Positions 25,578-37,036 of a stretch of DNA of 64,000 nt are shown here, one piece after another. The notes below the pieces were generated by a model. The model was not told where the DNA came from and searched no databases. It saw nothing but the letters and a program-made list of their open reading frames with translations. How positions within the stretch are numbered: the first letter of the stretch is position 1; each line of letters starts with the position of its first letter. The stretch covers positions 1 through 64,000 of the forward strand of contig NZ_LXNG01000005.1 of NCBI RefSeq assembly GCF_001642575.1, in the 5' to 3' direction. The DNA comes from Xanthomonas floridensis. Its GTDB lineage: Bacteria > Pseudomonadota > Gammaproteobacteria > Xanthomonadales > Xanthomonadaceae. Position numbers and translations under genes: made by a program.

Positions 25578-25678
25578 GACTGCCTCCGGTTCTGTGATCG
25601 TGGGTGCTGCACTTCCGAGCGTACGCTTGCTGCGGCAATCGGGAAGGAGGCTGGAGGGGCGCCCACCAGTGCGGACAC

Positions 25679-25714
25679 TGTGGTGGCGTGTATCGGTGTG
25701 GTGGCGTGTATCGG
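25679..25714. repeat. Two direct copies of an 18-base unit
   Basis: TGTGGTGGCGTGTATCGG is perfectly repeated head to tail about 100 bases upstream of the extra exbD start. It may contain paired regulator sites, but no known motif fits. Confidence 0.85.
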
Positions 25715-26225
25715 TACGGTGAGTTCGGATTGCCAGTCCGTGGTCGGACGGATACACAGAGGTGTCCGGCAACTCACCAGCCGACAAGACCGGCGCCCGC
25801 AGCGTGGTCATTCCGGCATGCGGCACGCATCGATGTCTGCGTAGAAAATCCATGCTTGCAAAAAAGGGCAGATGGCAATGCGAGGTCTTGGGCCACAGCG
25901 ATCTGCGATGAAGAGCCACAGTGCCCAACTAGTAGGTCACACATCGGCTTGTCTGCGTGTCCAAGGCTGGTTGCATCGGCTTGGTCTCCTGCGATCGCAA
26001 ACAGGCCGCTGATGATTTTCCGTCGCAGGCAGGCCGCGCGGGCTCGGCATTACCAGGGCACACGGGCAAGGGTCGTCGCTTGTTTTGATAGGGCAGCGGC
26101 ATCGGACTGATGTGCGACGAGCCCACAGCGCATGACAGGCCGCCCGCCCACAACGACTTCTGCTTCGTCCCCGCCATGCATCGCATGGCCGCCGCTATCG
26201 CAGCCCGATCGCCCAGGTGACACAC

Positions 26226-26255
26226 AAAAAAAACGCCACCGTTTCCGGTGGCGTT
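26226..26255 (-). terminator. Rho-independent terminator of the tonB-exbBD operon
   Basis: On the minus strand a 10-bp stem AACGCCACCG/CGGTGGCGTT with loop GAAA is followed directly by a run of T, 44 bases after the exbD2 stop. Confidence 0.95.
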
Positions 26256-26298
26256 GCAGTCGCGTCATGACTGTTGTGTTGCGGTCTCGCAACTACGT

Positions 26299-26712
26299 TT
26301 ATTGCTGCATGAAGCCGATTTTCTTCATCTGCGAGTTCTTCGCAGCGGCCAGCACCTTCGCCATCACTTCGTACTCCGCATCCTGATTTGCATCGATGCG
26401 CAGTTCGGGCTGATTGGTCGGATCGGCCTGGACCACTTCTTCCATCTTCTGCTGCAACTGATCCACCGGCGTCGGGCTGTTGTTCCAGAACACCTGGTTG
26501 CTAGCGTCGATACGCAGCTCGATCGGCGGCGGCGGTTCGGTCGTCTGCGGTGGCGGGTTGAGCACCCGCTGCGGCAGATCCACGGCGATCGGGTAGGTCA
26601 TGATCGGCGCAGTCACGATGAAGATGATCAGCAGCACCAGCATCACGTCCACCAGGGGCGTGACGTTGATGTCGGCCATCGGCCCACGGCTTCCACCAGT
26701 ACTAAATGCCAT
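26299..26712 (-). CDS. exbD2: ExbD2, TonB-system proton-channel subunit
   Basis: 137 residues with the same topology as ExbD1: one membrane helix with the essential Asp in [17 protein letters not shown], then a periplasmic domain. It starts 3 bases after exbD1, so the two are tightly coupled. Xanthomonas is known for a tonB-exbB-exbD1-exbD2 cluster in which exbD2 is dispensable for iron uptake but needed for full plant interaction; this gene occupies that place. Its periplasmic part, with [16 protein letters not shown] and the long C-terminal helix [15 protein letters not shown], differs from ExbD1 and matches the extra ExbD at 25170-25577. Confidence 0.95.
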   Translation of the reverse strand: MAFSTGGSRGPMADINVTPLVDVMLVLLIIFIVTAPIMTYPIAVDLPQRVLNPPPQTTEPPPPIELRIDASNQVFWNNSPTPVDQLQQKMEEVVQADPTNQPELRIDANQDAEYEVMAKVLAAAKNSQMKKIGFMQQ

Positions 26713-26715
26713 GGC

Positions 26716-27138
<423 letters not shown>

Positions 27139-27184
27139 AACGGGCTCCGTCTAAATCGTTGCGAAGGCGTTCTTTACGACCGGA

Positions 27185-27946
27185 TTAGCGAACGCGCGAA
27201 CCGGTGGCGAAGAAGTCGTGCAGGTCGTGGGCAAAGGTGTCGAACTTGGCGATCACCGAGCTGTTGACCTTCGAGAAGAAGTTGAAGGCGAACACGGCCG
27301 GGATGGCGACGAACAGACCGATCGCGGTCATGATCAGCGCTTCACCCACCGGGCCGGCAACGGCGTCGATCGAGGCCGAACCGGTTGCACCGATCTTGAT
27401 CAGCGCACCGTAGATACCCCACACCGTACCGAGCAGACCGACGAACGGCGCGGTCGCACCGACGGTAGCCAGCAGGGTCATGCCCGACTGCAGCTTGGTG
27501 CTTTCGCGGGTCACGGCCTGACGCAGGGCGCGGTCGACGAACTCCGAACGGCTCAGGCTCTCGCCCAGGCCACCGGTGTTGCCTTCGGCGCGCTGGTGGT
27601 GGGCAGCAGCCTGGGCTGCGTCCAGTGCGATCTTGGAGAACGGCTCGGAAGCCGGCTGTTCTTCCATGGCGCGGATGGCGTCCTGTGCATTCGGGGCATC
27701 CCAGAACGCGGTGGTCACGCGGTCAGCCGCGCTCTTCAGGCGGGTGGCGCGGAAGATGTTGATGACGGTCCAGTACCAGGAGGCAGCGGACATGGCGATC
27801 AGGGTGATCAACACGACCCAGGACACGGCGAAGTCGCCGGGGCTGGAGGTCATTTCGGTGATCAAGTGCTCGAAGCCCATCTGCGACAGAGCGGCCGACG
27901 GATTGGAGCCCCCTGCAGCGGCGGCGATAAAGAATTCCTGCAGCAT
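27185..27946 (-). CDS. exbB: ExbB, TonB-system proton-channel scaffold
   Basis: 253 residues, MotA/TolQ/ExbB family. Three membrane helices lie at about 35-60, 150-172 and 190-215. The conserved TLLATVGATAPFVGLLGTVWGIYGALIKIG block lies across helix 2, and GEALIMTAIGLFVAIPAVFAFN is helix 3. An acidic cytosolic loop separates helices 1 and 2. The pentameric ExbB ring around ExbD powers TonB. It lies 85 bases after tonB in a single operon. Confidence 0.96.
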   Translation of the reverse strand: MLQEFFIAAAAGGSNPSAALSQMGFEHLITEMTSSPGDFAVSWVVLITLIAMSAASWYWTVINIFRATRLKSAADRVTTAFWDAPNAQDAIRAMEEQPASEPFSKIALDAAQAAAHHQRAEGNTGGLGESLSRSEFVDRALRQAVTRESTKLQSGMTLLATVGATAPFVGLLGTVWGIYGALIKIGATGSASIDAVAGPVGEALIMTAIGLFVAIPAVFAFNFFSKVNSSVIAKFDTFAHDLHDFFATGSRVR

Positions 27947-28031
27947 GACGCTTACCTTTGTTGTGTGTGGTGATGAAGGGTGGAGCGAAAGGAAGACAGG
28001 ATCCTGGGCCGGCCGTAGCCGGCCCGTGGGA

Positions 28032-28703
28032 TCAGTTCAGAGCAAAGTTGACCGGGACGCGGACGCGTCCGGCGGCTTTCTGCCCGTTGACGGTGGAGGC
28101 GTTGAACTTCCACTTGCGTGCTGCGTCCATCGCGGCACGGTCAAGGTCGCGGTTGCGGCTGGACTTTTCGACCGACACGTTGGTCACGTTGCCGCTGGCA
28201 TCCACATCCACGATCAGGATGACCTCGCCCTGGACGCCGGCACGGAATGCTGCTGGCGGGTACTTCGGCGGGTTCATGTTCTTGGACGAGATATCGACAC
28301 TGGCGCCGATGTCACTCGGCGGTTGCGGCGGAGACGGAGGACTCGGCGGCGTGACGATATCGCTCGGACGCGGTTCGGGAACATCGACGACCGGCGCTTC
28401 CGGCGGCGGCGGAACCGGTGACGGCTTCGGCGGCGACAGATTCTTGACCGGCGGTGGCGGCTTGTCTTCCGGCGGCGGCGGCGGCGGCGGCGGCGGGGGA
28501 GGAGGCGGTGCATCCACCAAGGTAACCATGGTGGTGCGCTCCTTCTCTGCCGGAGCCTTCGGCGCCACTGCAGGGATCAGCAACATCATCAGTGCAGTGA
28601 GGTGCAGGGCAATTACAAAAGCAATACCGATAATGCGGGCCCAGCTCAGACCCTGGTTCCCGGCATCATAGTCATGCCTGTGGATAACGAGTTGTTCCGT
28701 CAT
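28032..28703 (-). CDS. tonB: TonB, periplasm-spanning energy transducer
   Basis: 223 residues. A membrane anchor is at about 22-45. A very Pro-rich stretch runs from about 66 to 145 and includes a 14-residue pure proline run. The C-terminal TonB domain (about 150-223) has PPKYPPAAFRAGVQGEV and ends in the RKWKFNA-type motif. It carries energy from ExbB/ExbD to TonB-dependent receptors such as the one at 47847-50162. It is the first gene of tonB-exbB-exbD1-exbD2. The poly-Pro run sits on a GC repeat that could vary in length without breaking the frame in multiples of three. No convincing Fur box was seen upstream. Confidence 0.96.
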   Translation of the reverse strand: MTEQLVIHRHDYDAGNQGLSWARIIGIAFVIALHLTALMMLLIPAVAPKAPAEKERTTMVTLVDAPPPPPPPPPPPPPEDKPPPPVKNLSPPKPSPVPPPPEAPVVDVPEPRPSDIVTPPSPPSPPQPPSDIGASVDISSKNMNPPKYPPAAFRAGVQGEVILIVDVDASGNVTNVSVEKSSRNRDLDRAAMDAARKWKFNASTVNGQKAAGRVRVPVNFALN

Positions 28704-28855
28704 GCGCCAATGGCTCTTTCAGTGGGGGCCCGGATCACTGTGATGATCCCCAGGTTTTCGGACGGTTTTGACACCGCAGGAACTCCCAAGCTTATACCAA
28801 TCCCGAGTCCTGTAACCACTAAAAACACAGGGATTTCGGGGGTTTATTTTCTTTT

Positions 28856-30052
28856 TTACTTCAGGTTGATGATCTTCTTGGCGTCTTCGGGTTTTTTGAC
28901 GCCCTTGGCGATCGCCTGCTGCGCGGCCTGCTTGGCCTCCGGGATGCGACCTTCCGAATGCAGCACCTTGGCCAGATTCAGATAGGTCTCGCCGTCCTTG
29001 GAAAGCGGTGCAGCCTTCTGCCAGTTCTCGATCGCCTTCGGCACGTCCTCGCTGTAGTAATACGACTGGGCCAGCGCGAGGTATGTCTGATAATCAGGCT
29101 TGAGGATGCCTTTTTGCATACCCTCATTGATCACCGCGATGACGTCCTTTTCCTTGTTCTCGGTGTTGGCGTAGATGGAATACAACTGCTTGTATTCCTT
29201 TTCTTCGGTCAACTGCCCGGCGGCACGCAGCTTGTCCATCACGCCCGCGGCCTTGTCCATCTGGTCGGCCTGCATGTACATGCTGGCCAGGTTGAGCTGG
29301 GCCTTCTTGTCGTTCGGCGTCTTGGCCGCCAGTGCTTCGGCTGCGGCGACCGCTTCACCGGTCTGGCCGGCTTCGGCGTAGGACGCCATCAGCAGCTGGT
29401 TCCAGGTGTCCTTCGGCTCGGGCGAGGCGGCAATGGCCTGCTTCAACACCGGAATCGCTTCCTTGTAGCGCTCGGCCTGGTACAGCGCCTGACCCTTGAG
29501 GATCAGGTCTTCCGGACGCTGCGACTTGCTCTCGTCCAGATACTTGTCCAGCGTGGCCAGACCCTCGGCCTGCTGGTCGTCCTGCATCTGCAGCTGGGCC
29601 AGCATCAGCATCGACTGGAACTGGCCGTTGTTGTCCAGCGCATTCAGGCCGATGGCCTGCTGCAGGTACTTCTTGGCGCCGGCGGTGTCGTCCAGGTTAT
29701 AGGCGGCCTGCGCAGCGAGCTGTGCGGCCAGCGCCTTGTCCGCTTCGTTGGCGGCGCTGTTGGCCAGGATCTCATCGGCCTGGCTGCGCACGCCCGGATA
29801 GTCTTCGCCCTTGTTGAAGGTTTCGATCAGCTTCTGCAGCTTGCTGCTCAGCTTGGACGACGGCTTGATCGTCGGTGCCTGGCGGGTCGACTGCGGGTAC
29901 AGCTCTTCGGCCTTGCCGCTGTTCTTGGACTTGCGGCTGGCACGCTCGGACGAGCGGTCCGACTGCGCGACCGCATCGGTGATGACAGCCCCGCCCAGGG
30001 ACGCTGCGATAAACAGGGACAACAGGGCTTGCTTGCGGTTGAGCAGTTTCAT
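28856..30052 (-). CDS. Exported TPR-repeat protein next to the tonB operon
   Basis: 398 residues. Signal peptide about 1-29 (cut near AVAQ), a basic Ser/Arg/Lys-rich stretch, then about eight tetratricopeptide-like repeats through the rest of the protein (for example ADEADKALAAQLAAQAAYNLD-type pairs and AERYKEAIPVLKQAI). It should be a periplasmic scaffold for protein-protein contacts. GAGGTG precedes the ATG at 30052. It is encoded directly upstream of tonB on the same strand, with 152 bases between. Gram-negative bacteria often have a TPR protein beside tonB/exb genes that supports energy transduction (TtpC-like), which is a plausible but unproven role here. Confidence 0.85.
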   Translation of the reverse strand: MKLLNRKQALLSLFIAASLGGAVITDAVAQSDRSSERASRKSKNSGKAEELYPQSTRQAPTIKPSSKLSSKLQKLIETFNKGEDYPGVRSQADEILANSAANEADKALAAQLAAQAAYNLDDTAGAKKYLQQAIGLNALDNNGQFQSMLMLAQLQMQDDQQAEGLATLDKYLDESKSQRPEDLILKGQALYQAERYKEAIPVLKQAIAASPEPKDTWNQLLMASYAEAGQTGEAVAAAEALAAKTPNDKKAQLNLASMYMQADQMDKAAGVMDKLRAAGQLTEEKEYKQLYSIYANTENKEKDVIAVINEGMQKGILKPDYQTYLALAQSYYYSEDVPKAIENWQKAAPLSKDGETYLNLAKVLHSEGRIPEAKQAAQQAIAKGVKKPEDAKKIINLK

Positions 30053-30332
30053 GTTTCACCTCGGACGAGCCGCCGTCGGGCGGTACGAAAAGCGGAATGG
30101 AAGCTGTACGAAAAATCTGAGCCGGCAAACTTAGCAGAAAGTCCCAGTTCCCGAAAACGGTTTCCATGCTGTGGTGCGGCAAACAGGATGAACGGCACTT
30201 GCTTAGGAGGGCTAACGCTACGTCATCGGCAGTGAGCGCATGGTTGCGGCGATGTGACTTCGCCCTCGCAGGGCGATTCGCGCCTGCCGGTGCTGCGCGG
30301 GTGCTGCCGAGCCGGCTGCCCGGGTCGCGCGA

Positions 30333-31139
30333 TCAGCCGCACTTCGGCTTGCGCCCAGCTTGCTGCGCCTGCTGATAGACGGGCTCGAGCTGGTTGACGT
30401 CGGCCTGCAGTTCGCGAATGCGGTTGGCCGGGTCGGGGTGGGTGGACAGCCACTGCGGCTGACGATTGCCGCTGGCGGCCATCATGTTCTGCCACAGGTT
30501 GACCGCCTGGGCCGGATCGAAGCCGGCCTGCGCCATCAGCCGTTGTCCGACGACGTCAGCCTCGCTTTCCTGGGTGCGCGAGCCGGGTAATAGGAACACT
30601 GTCTGCGCCGTCATGCCGCCGACCTGGTTGACCGCACTGGCCGCACCGTCGCCGTACGCCGCACCGGCCAGGGCACCGATGATCCCCAGCCCGGTCTGCG
30701 CGCCAAGCTGGCGGGTAATGCGTTCTTCGTGATGCCGTGAAATAACGTGGCCTATTTCATGCCCGAGCACGGCTGCCAGTTGGTCCTGGGTCTTGGCCAC
30801 GGTGAAGATGCCGGTGTTGACCCCGACCTTGCCGCCGGGCAGGGCGAATGCGTTGGCTTCGTCATCGACGAACAACGCGGTTTCCCATTTGGTCTCACGC
30901 CACTGCGGCGGCAGTTGCGCCACCAGCGCATTGACCACGCACTGGACGTAGGCGTTCTGCCTGCCGTCGGTGCTGACCTTCTCCTTGGCCTTGGTCTGCG
31001 CGAACGACTGCGCGCCTAACTGGTCAAGCTGTTCCTGCGACACGCCTCCCACAACCTGGCGACGGCCGGTCGGCGAGGTCGTGGTGGCACACGCCGTCAA
31101 CGCGAGGACGGCAACAACGATCAACAGCTTGGCTTTCAT
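30333..31139 (-). CDS. M48-family zinc metalloprotease, lipoprotein
   Basis: 268 residues. A lipobox, LTACATT (Cys17), makes it a probable outer-membrane lipoprotein. The HEIGH zinc motif appears in VLGHEIGHVISRH, with the third ligand Glu in the TQESEADVVGQRLM block. FALPGGKVGVNTG is the typical M48C signature. Relatives such as LoiP and BepA cut or refold misassembled outer-membrane proteins. The C-terminus ends in a short helix, not the TPR domain of BepA, so LoiP is the closer model. It is separated from the TPR gene by 280 bases and probably transcribed alone. Confidence 0.92.
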   Translation of the reverse strand: MKAKLLIVVAVLALTACATTTSPTGRRQVVGGVSQEQLDQLGAQSFAQTKAKEKVSTDGRQNAYVQCVVNALVAQLPPQWRETKWETALFVDDEANAFALPGGKVGVNTGIFTVAKTQDQLAAVLGHEIGHVISRHHEERITRQLGAQTGLGIIGALAGAAYGDGAASAVNQVGGMTAQTVFLLPGSRTQESEADVVGQRLMAQAGFDPAQAVNLWQNMMAASGNRQPQWLSTHPDPANRIRELQADVNQLEPVYQQAQQAGRKPKCG

Positions 31140-31482
31140 TCGATCCCCCTGTAACCCTGAGGGACATTTTGGCAGGCTCGTCTTAACTTTTCGTCAAGCG
31201 AGCTGGAATGCCCGTAAAAACATAGTCAACGGTAGCCCAGCGCATACCGCTGACGCGCCAGAACGGCGCACGTGGGCGATGCATCCGCGCCGGCCAACGC
31301 CTGCGCAGGACGATTGGATAATGGTTAAGGCGATGGGCTGACCGGTAGCGGCGAGATCGTCGTGGGCGATTGCCGGGATAGGGTGGACCACGCATGGGAT
31401 CCGGAGGGATGACCCGTCCTGAGGACGTCCAGACCCCGGCCGCGCCCGCAGTCCGGTGGCGCGGCCGTTCGGTTCGCTACGC
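31140..31482. other. Gap between M48 protease and CPBP protease genes
   Basis: 343 bases, both flanking genes on the minus strand. It holds the promoter of the M48 gene and the downstream end of the CPBP gene. No gene, terminator hairpin with a T-run, or known operator is visible. Confidence 0.5.
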
Positions 31483-32319
31483 TCAGCCGAAGCCGAAGAA
31501 ATACAGCGCCGCCAGGGCGGTGGCATTGTTGACGCCGTGGGCGGCGATGGGCGCCCACAAGGTGCCGGTGCGCCAGTACAACCACGCAAATGCCGCGCCC
31601 ATGCTGCCGTAGACCAGCCACAGCTGGGCGATGGCGGCCGGGCCATTGCCGCTGATACCCGGCACCTCATGCACCAACGCGAACAGCACGCCGCTGAGCA
31701 CGACGCCCAGCCAGGGGCGGCCGGCGGCCAGCAGGCGGCCGAACAGCACCCGCCGGAACAGCAGTTCTTCGTACGCCGGTGCGATCAGCACCGCAAAGAT
31801 CGTCAGCGCCAGTGGCCATTGCTTGATGGCTTCTTCCATCAGCGGCAGGTTGGTCGGCACCGGCTTGATGCCCAGCGCCGAGGCCGCCACGCTGACCAGG
31901 TTGCTGAGCAGGAAGACCGCCGCTGCGATCAATGCTGTCCAGCCCCAGGTAGAAGTCCGCCGTACCGCTGCGCGCGAGGCAGCCTGCTCGCTCGCGCTTG
32001 CGCGGCGGCGCCAGTAATACAGCAACACCGCCGGCGTGGCCGTGCTGACCAGTGCGGTGAGCAATTGCACCATCACCCCGGGCTGGCCGATCGCCGCCAT
32101 GACATCGGCCGGCGAGGGCGTCAGGCCCTGCGCCTTGGCTGCCTGCACATGGGCAATGCCGCGGAACGCGCCCCATAACGCGAAACCGGCCACGCTCAGG
32201 CTCAGCAACAGGCCGATGGCGATCAGCGCATCGATGCCGAACCCGAGCAACACGGGCAGTAGCGGCGGCTTGCCCGCGGCACCGGACGGCGCCGGGGAAG
32301 AGGGGAGATCTGTGCGCAT
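31483..32319 (-). CDS. CPBP-family intramembrane metalloprotease
   Basis: 278 residues with about seven membrane helices. The three CPBP/Abi motifs are present: EE-x3-R in YEELLFRRVLFG, Phe-x3-His in VLFALVHEVPG, and His-x3-Asn/Asp in IAAHGVNNATAL. The family includes Rce1-type prenyl-protein proteases and bacterial bacteriocin-immunity proteins; the substrate here is unknown. Start 32319 (MRTDLPS) was chosen over an in-frame start 12 codons upstream. It lies 67 bases after gyrB on the same strand and may be in the same transcript, in a position conserved next to gyrB in Xanthomonas. Confidence 0.88.
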   Translation of the reverse strand: MRTDLPSSPAPSGAAGKPPLLPVLLGFGIDALIAIGLLLSLSVAGFALWGAFRGIAHVQAAKAQGLTPSPADVMAAIGQPGVMVQLLTALVSTATPAVLLYYWRRRASASEQAASRAAVRRTSTWGWTALIAAAVFLLSNLVSVAASALGIKPVPTNLPLMEEAIKQWPLALTIFAVLIAPAYEELLFRRVLFGRLLAAGRPWLGVVLSGVLFALVHEVPGISGNGPAAIAQLWLVYGSMGAAFAWLYWRTGTLWAPIAAHGVNNATALAALYFFGFG

Positions 32320-32386
32320 CGTCGTCCTGCGAACGCCGCATCGCCGACGCAGCACCGGAGCGCTGCGCCGCTACGACAACGGCGGC

Positions 32387-34920
<2,534 letters not shown>

Positions 34921-34943
34921 GTCGGCCCGCATTGGCCGTTGGC

Positions 34944-36050
34944 TCACTGCAGCGCCGCCTGGTGGGCGAGCGCTCCGTGTTCCACGTGGAACCGGTGCAA
35001 CAACCCGCCGGCTTCGGCCAGCCCAGGCGGGGTCTCGGTCGCTGTGATCAGCACCTGTGCGGGGGCCTGCGCCAGTCGCTGCAACACGCTTGCCTGGTGG
35101 TGTCGATCCAGTTCGGACCCCAGGTCATCCAGCGCAATCACCGGCCATTCGCCACGTTCCTGGGCAAAGTCTTCCGCCTGAGCGAGCAGGCAGGCCAGGG
35201 CCGTGAGCTTGGCCTGTCCTCGCGACAGCGCATCCTTGCCGGGGAGCACATCGAATTGCGGCGCCCAGTCGGCGCGGTGTGGCCCTTGCGAGGTATAGCC
35301 GTTTTGGCGATCACGCTCGCGTGCTAGCAGCAAGGCATCTGCAAGCGACAGCTCGTGACGTTTCCACCCCGGGGCGAAGCTCAGCGCAGACAGGCCGAGC
35401 GACGGGGCGATGGCAGTCACCACCGGAATCAAGCGCTCCTGCAGTCGTTCGAGGTAGCGCATTCGCCTGGAGGTGAGCGTTTCTCCCGACTCGGCAAGCT
35501 CATGGTCCCAAGCGTCCAGCATCCGAGGCTGCGCCCCCTGTTTGAGCAGGGCGTTGCGCTGCTTGAGTGCACGCGCATAGCGGCGCCATAACGCCAGGAA
35601 GTCAGGTTCCACGTGGAACAACCCCCAATCCAGAAAGCGCCGACGCGGTTCGCCGCCACCGCTGATCAGGACGTGGCTCCCCGGCTCGAACGTCACCACG
35701 GCAAGCGCGGCGCAGAGGGTGCCGAGTTGCGCGACATCTTCTCCGTCGAGCCGCCCGGTCCATTCCTGTCCACTGTGGCGAAGGCCTGCACGCCGCGTGC
35801 GGTCCTGTGCCGTGCCGCTGCCCTCGCGCCATTCGACGAAGACATCCAGATCGCTGGCGCCTTGCTGGATCAATCCATCACGCACTCGGCCACGGAAGCT
35901 ACGGCCGTAGGCCATCAGGTGAAGTGCCTCGAGCACACTGGTCTTGCCTGCACCGTTGTCGCCGGTCAGCAGGTTCAGCGAGCTGGCCGGGTAGAGCTCA
36001 ACCGTCTCGAATCGACGAAGTCGATGGATGGACAACCGCACTACGTGCAT
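34944..36050 (-). CDS. recF: RecF, DNA gap-repair ATPase
   Basis: 368 residues. A Walker A motif GDNGAGKTS follows the N-terminal MHVVRLSIHRLRRF. The signature region LSRGQAKLTALACLLAQA and the Walker B-type VIALDDLGSELD are present. RecF with RecO and RecR loads RecA onto single-stranded gaps at stalled forks. ATG 36050 is the family start. Two parS-like palindromes lie inside the coding sequence (34978-34993 and 35605-35620), so codons there are constrained by centromere function as well. The gap to dnaN is unusually long. Confidence 0.96.
   Translation of the reverse strand: MHVVRLSIHRLRRFETVELYPASSLNLLTGDNGAGKTSVLEALHLMAYGRSFRGRVRDGLIQQGASDLDVFVEWREGSGTAQDRTRRAGLRHSGQEWTGRLDGEDVAQLGTLCAALAVVTFEPGSHVLISGGGEPRRRFLDWGLFHVEPDFLALWRRYARALKQRNALLKQGAQPRMLDAWDHELAESGETLTSRRMRYLERLQERLIPVVTAIAPSLGLSALSFAPGWKRHELSLADALLLARERDRQNGYTSQGPHRADWAPQFDVLPGKDALSRGQAKLTALACLLAQAEDFAQERGEWPVIALDDLGSELDRHHQASVLQRLAQAPAQVLITATETPPGLAEAGGLLHRFHVEHGALAHQAALQ
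34978..34993. other. parS-like site, inside the 3' end of recF
   Basis: TGTTCCACGTGGAACC is a 16-base palindrome with one terminal mismatch. It equals the parS variant used by Pseudomonas ParB (core GTTCCACGTGGAAC). Confidence 0.88.
35605..35620. other. parS-like site, inside recF
   Basis: GGTTCCACGTGGAACA carries the complete 14-base palindromic core GTTCCACGTGGAAC within the recF reading frame. Confidence 0.88.
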
Positions 36051-36156
36051 CGATCGGTGTACTCCGGGCTGTGATCCGGCGCTTCCGGTCGCAGCGGAGG
36101 ATACGTGATTGGACAGTTTACGCGCAGCCAGCGCCCGCGATCTTCCGAGAATGGCC

Positions 36157-36165
36157 TGGGGATAA
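36157..36165 (-). promoter_or_regulatory. DnaA-box-like site
   Basis: TTATCCCCA on the minus strand, one mismatch from TTATCCACA. Confidence 0.5.
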
Positions 36166-36203
36166 CTTGGGGACAAAAAAGCTGCTGGAGACCCTCACCA
36201 CAC

Positions 36204-36212
36204 TTGTCCACA
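36204..36212 (+). promoter_or_regulatory. DnaA-box-like site
   Basis: TTGTCCACA, one mismatch from the consensus TTATCCACA, just before the AT-rich tract at 36220-36370. Confidence 0.5.
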
Positions 36213-36984
36213 AGCTATCAGGCCCAAAACCCACCTTAAAACACAGGGTTTCGATGCGTAAAAATCCTTTTAAAACAAACACTTAACCTACTTTTAGGCG
36301 AAATCTGCTCCTACCATCACCACAAAGCTCTTAAGTTATTTATAGATTTAAAAGCAAAAGCAGATGTGCATAAGTCAAAACTGGCAACTTGCTGAGACGG
36401 CCGGGGACCACAGGTGGGACCTTCAACCCGATGGTCGAAATACACAACAGTTCCGAATTCGGCAGAGTTGTCTCTCACACCTGTGAGACTTGGTTGACCT
36501 CGATTCGCTTCTCTGCCCGTCGTTTCATGTCGTCTGATCGCTTTGCCCCTTGAACCAAGCACTGAGACCTGGTCTCTTTCACGTTGTTCGTGTTTGCAGG
36601 TTGGTCGGCGTCTGATGCGATCGAACCAGGTAATGACGAGAAGCTCCACTCCTCCAACGGATTCAATCTCGATCACTGCTCCGGGAAACCTGGTCTTCAC
36701 GGCTAGCGCATCACGTCATTGCACATCGCGACAGCAACACATCGCACTGCAGCCAAGGGCGTCCTGCAACAGCCACTCCGTGACCAACCAATGCTGTCCG
36801 TCGACCCCACAGCGAGTCAGAGGCGCTCATCGACCAATGGGCACACCCCGGCCACGCCTGAGCCTGGAATTACCGATGCTTTGAGCACATCAATGCGCGA
36901 CCGCGAACACAATCGGCCCCGGGACGTCTTCCCGTTTACAAGCTCGACTCTGTCTGCGAGGGTCAATGTCGTAGAGCCCCACCC

Positions 36985-37012
36985 ACAAAAAAGCCCGGCT
37001 CTCGCCGGGCTT
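36985..37012 (-). terminator. Rho-independent terminator of dnaN
   Basis: On the minus strand AAGCCCGGC-GAGA-GCCGGGCTT (stem 9 bp) is followed by a T-run, 25 bases after the dnaN stop. It ends the dnaA-dnaN transcript and isolates recF. Confidence 0.93.
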
Positions 37013-37015
37013 CGG

Positions 37016-37031
37016 TGTTCCACGTGGAACG
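37016..37031. other. parS-like site between dnaN and its terminator
   Basis: TGTTCCACGTGGAACG contains the perfect 14-base core GTTCCACGTGGAAC, 5 bases beyond the dnaN stop. It is the third such site within 2.1 kb. Confidence 0.88.
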
Positions 37032-37036
37032 CAGCG

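Larger units (their letters stand above)
25578..26298. other. Gap between the extra exbD and exbD2
   Basis: 721 bases. Left part: leader and promoter region of the extra exbD, including two perfect copies of an 18-base unit at 25679-25714. Right part: the exbD2 terminator at 26226-26255. Several open frames span the gap on both strands, but none has a family match or start signal. It may be the scar of the duplication that made the extra exbD. Confidence 0.55.
36051..37036. other. Unusually long recF-dnaN gap with AT-rich tract and DnaA-box-like sites
   Basis: 986 bases without a convincing gene, in a place where most bacteria have almost none. 36220-36370 is strongly AT-rich for this genome, with runs such as CCTTTTAAAACAAA and TTATTTATAGATTTAAAAG. 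Two near-consensus DnaA boxes lie just left of it (36157-36165, 36204-36212). 36400-36980 is of intermediate GC and has short open frames on both strands (for example 36700-36317, minus, GTG start) with no ribosome site or family. The dnaN terminator and a parS site close the right end. The layout resembles a second origin-like element. Confidence 0.65.

Noticed and set aside
28704..28855. A Fur box upstream of tonB
   Set aside because: Only a short GGATCA/TGATCC inverted repeat is present, which does not match the Fur consensus.
36317..36700. A 127-codon minus-strand frame with GTG start between recF and dnaN
   Set aside because: No ribosome site or recognisable family; it crosses the AT-rich tract, and other frames over the same DNA look equally plausible.
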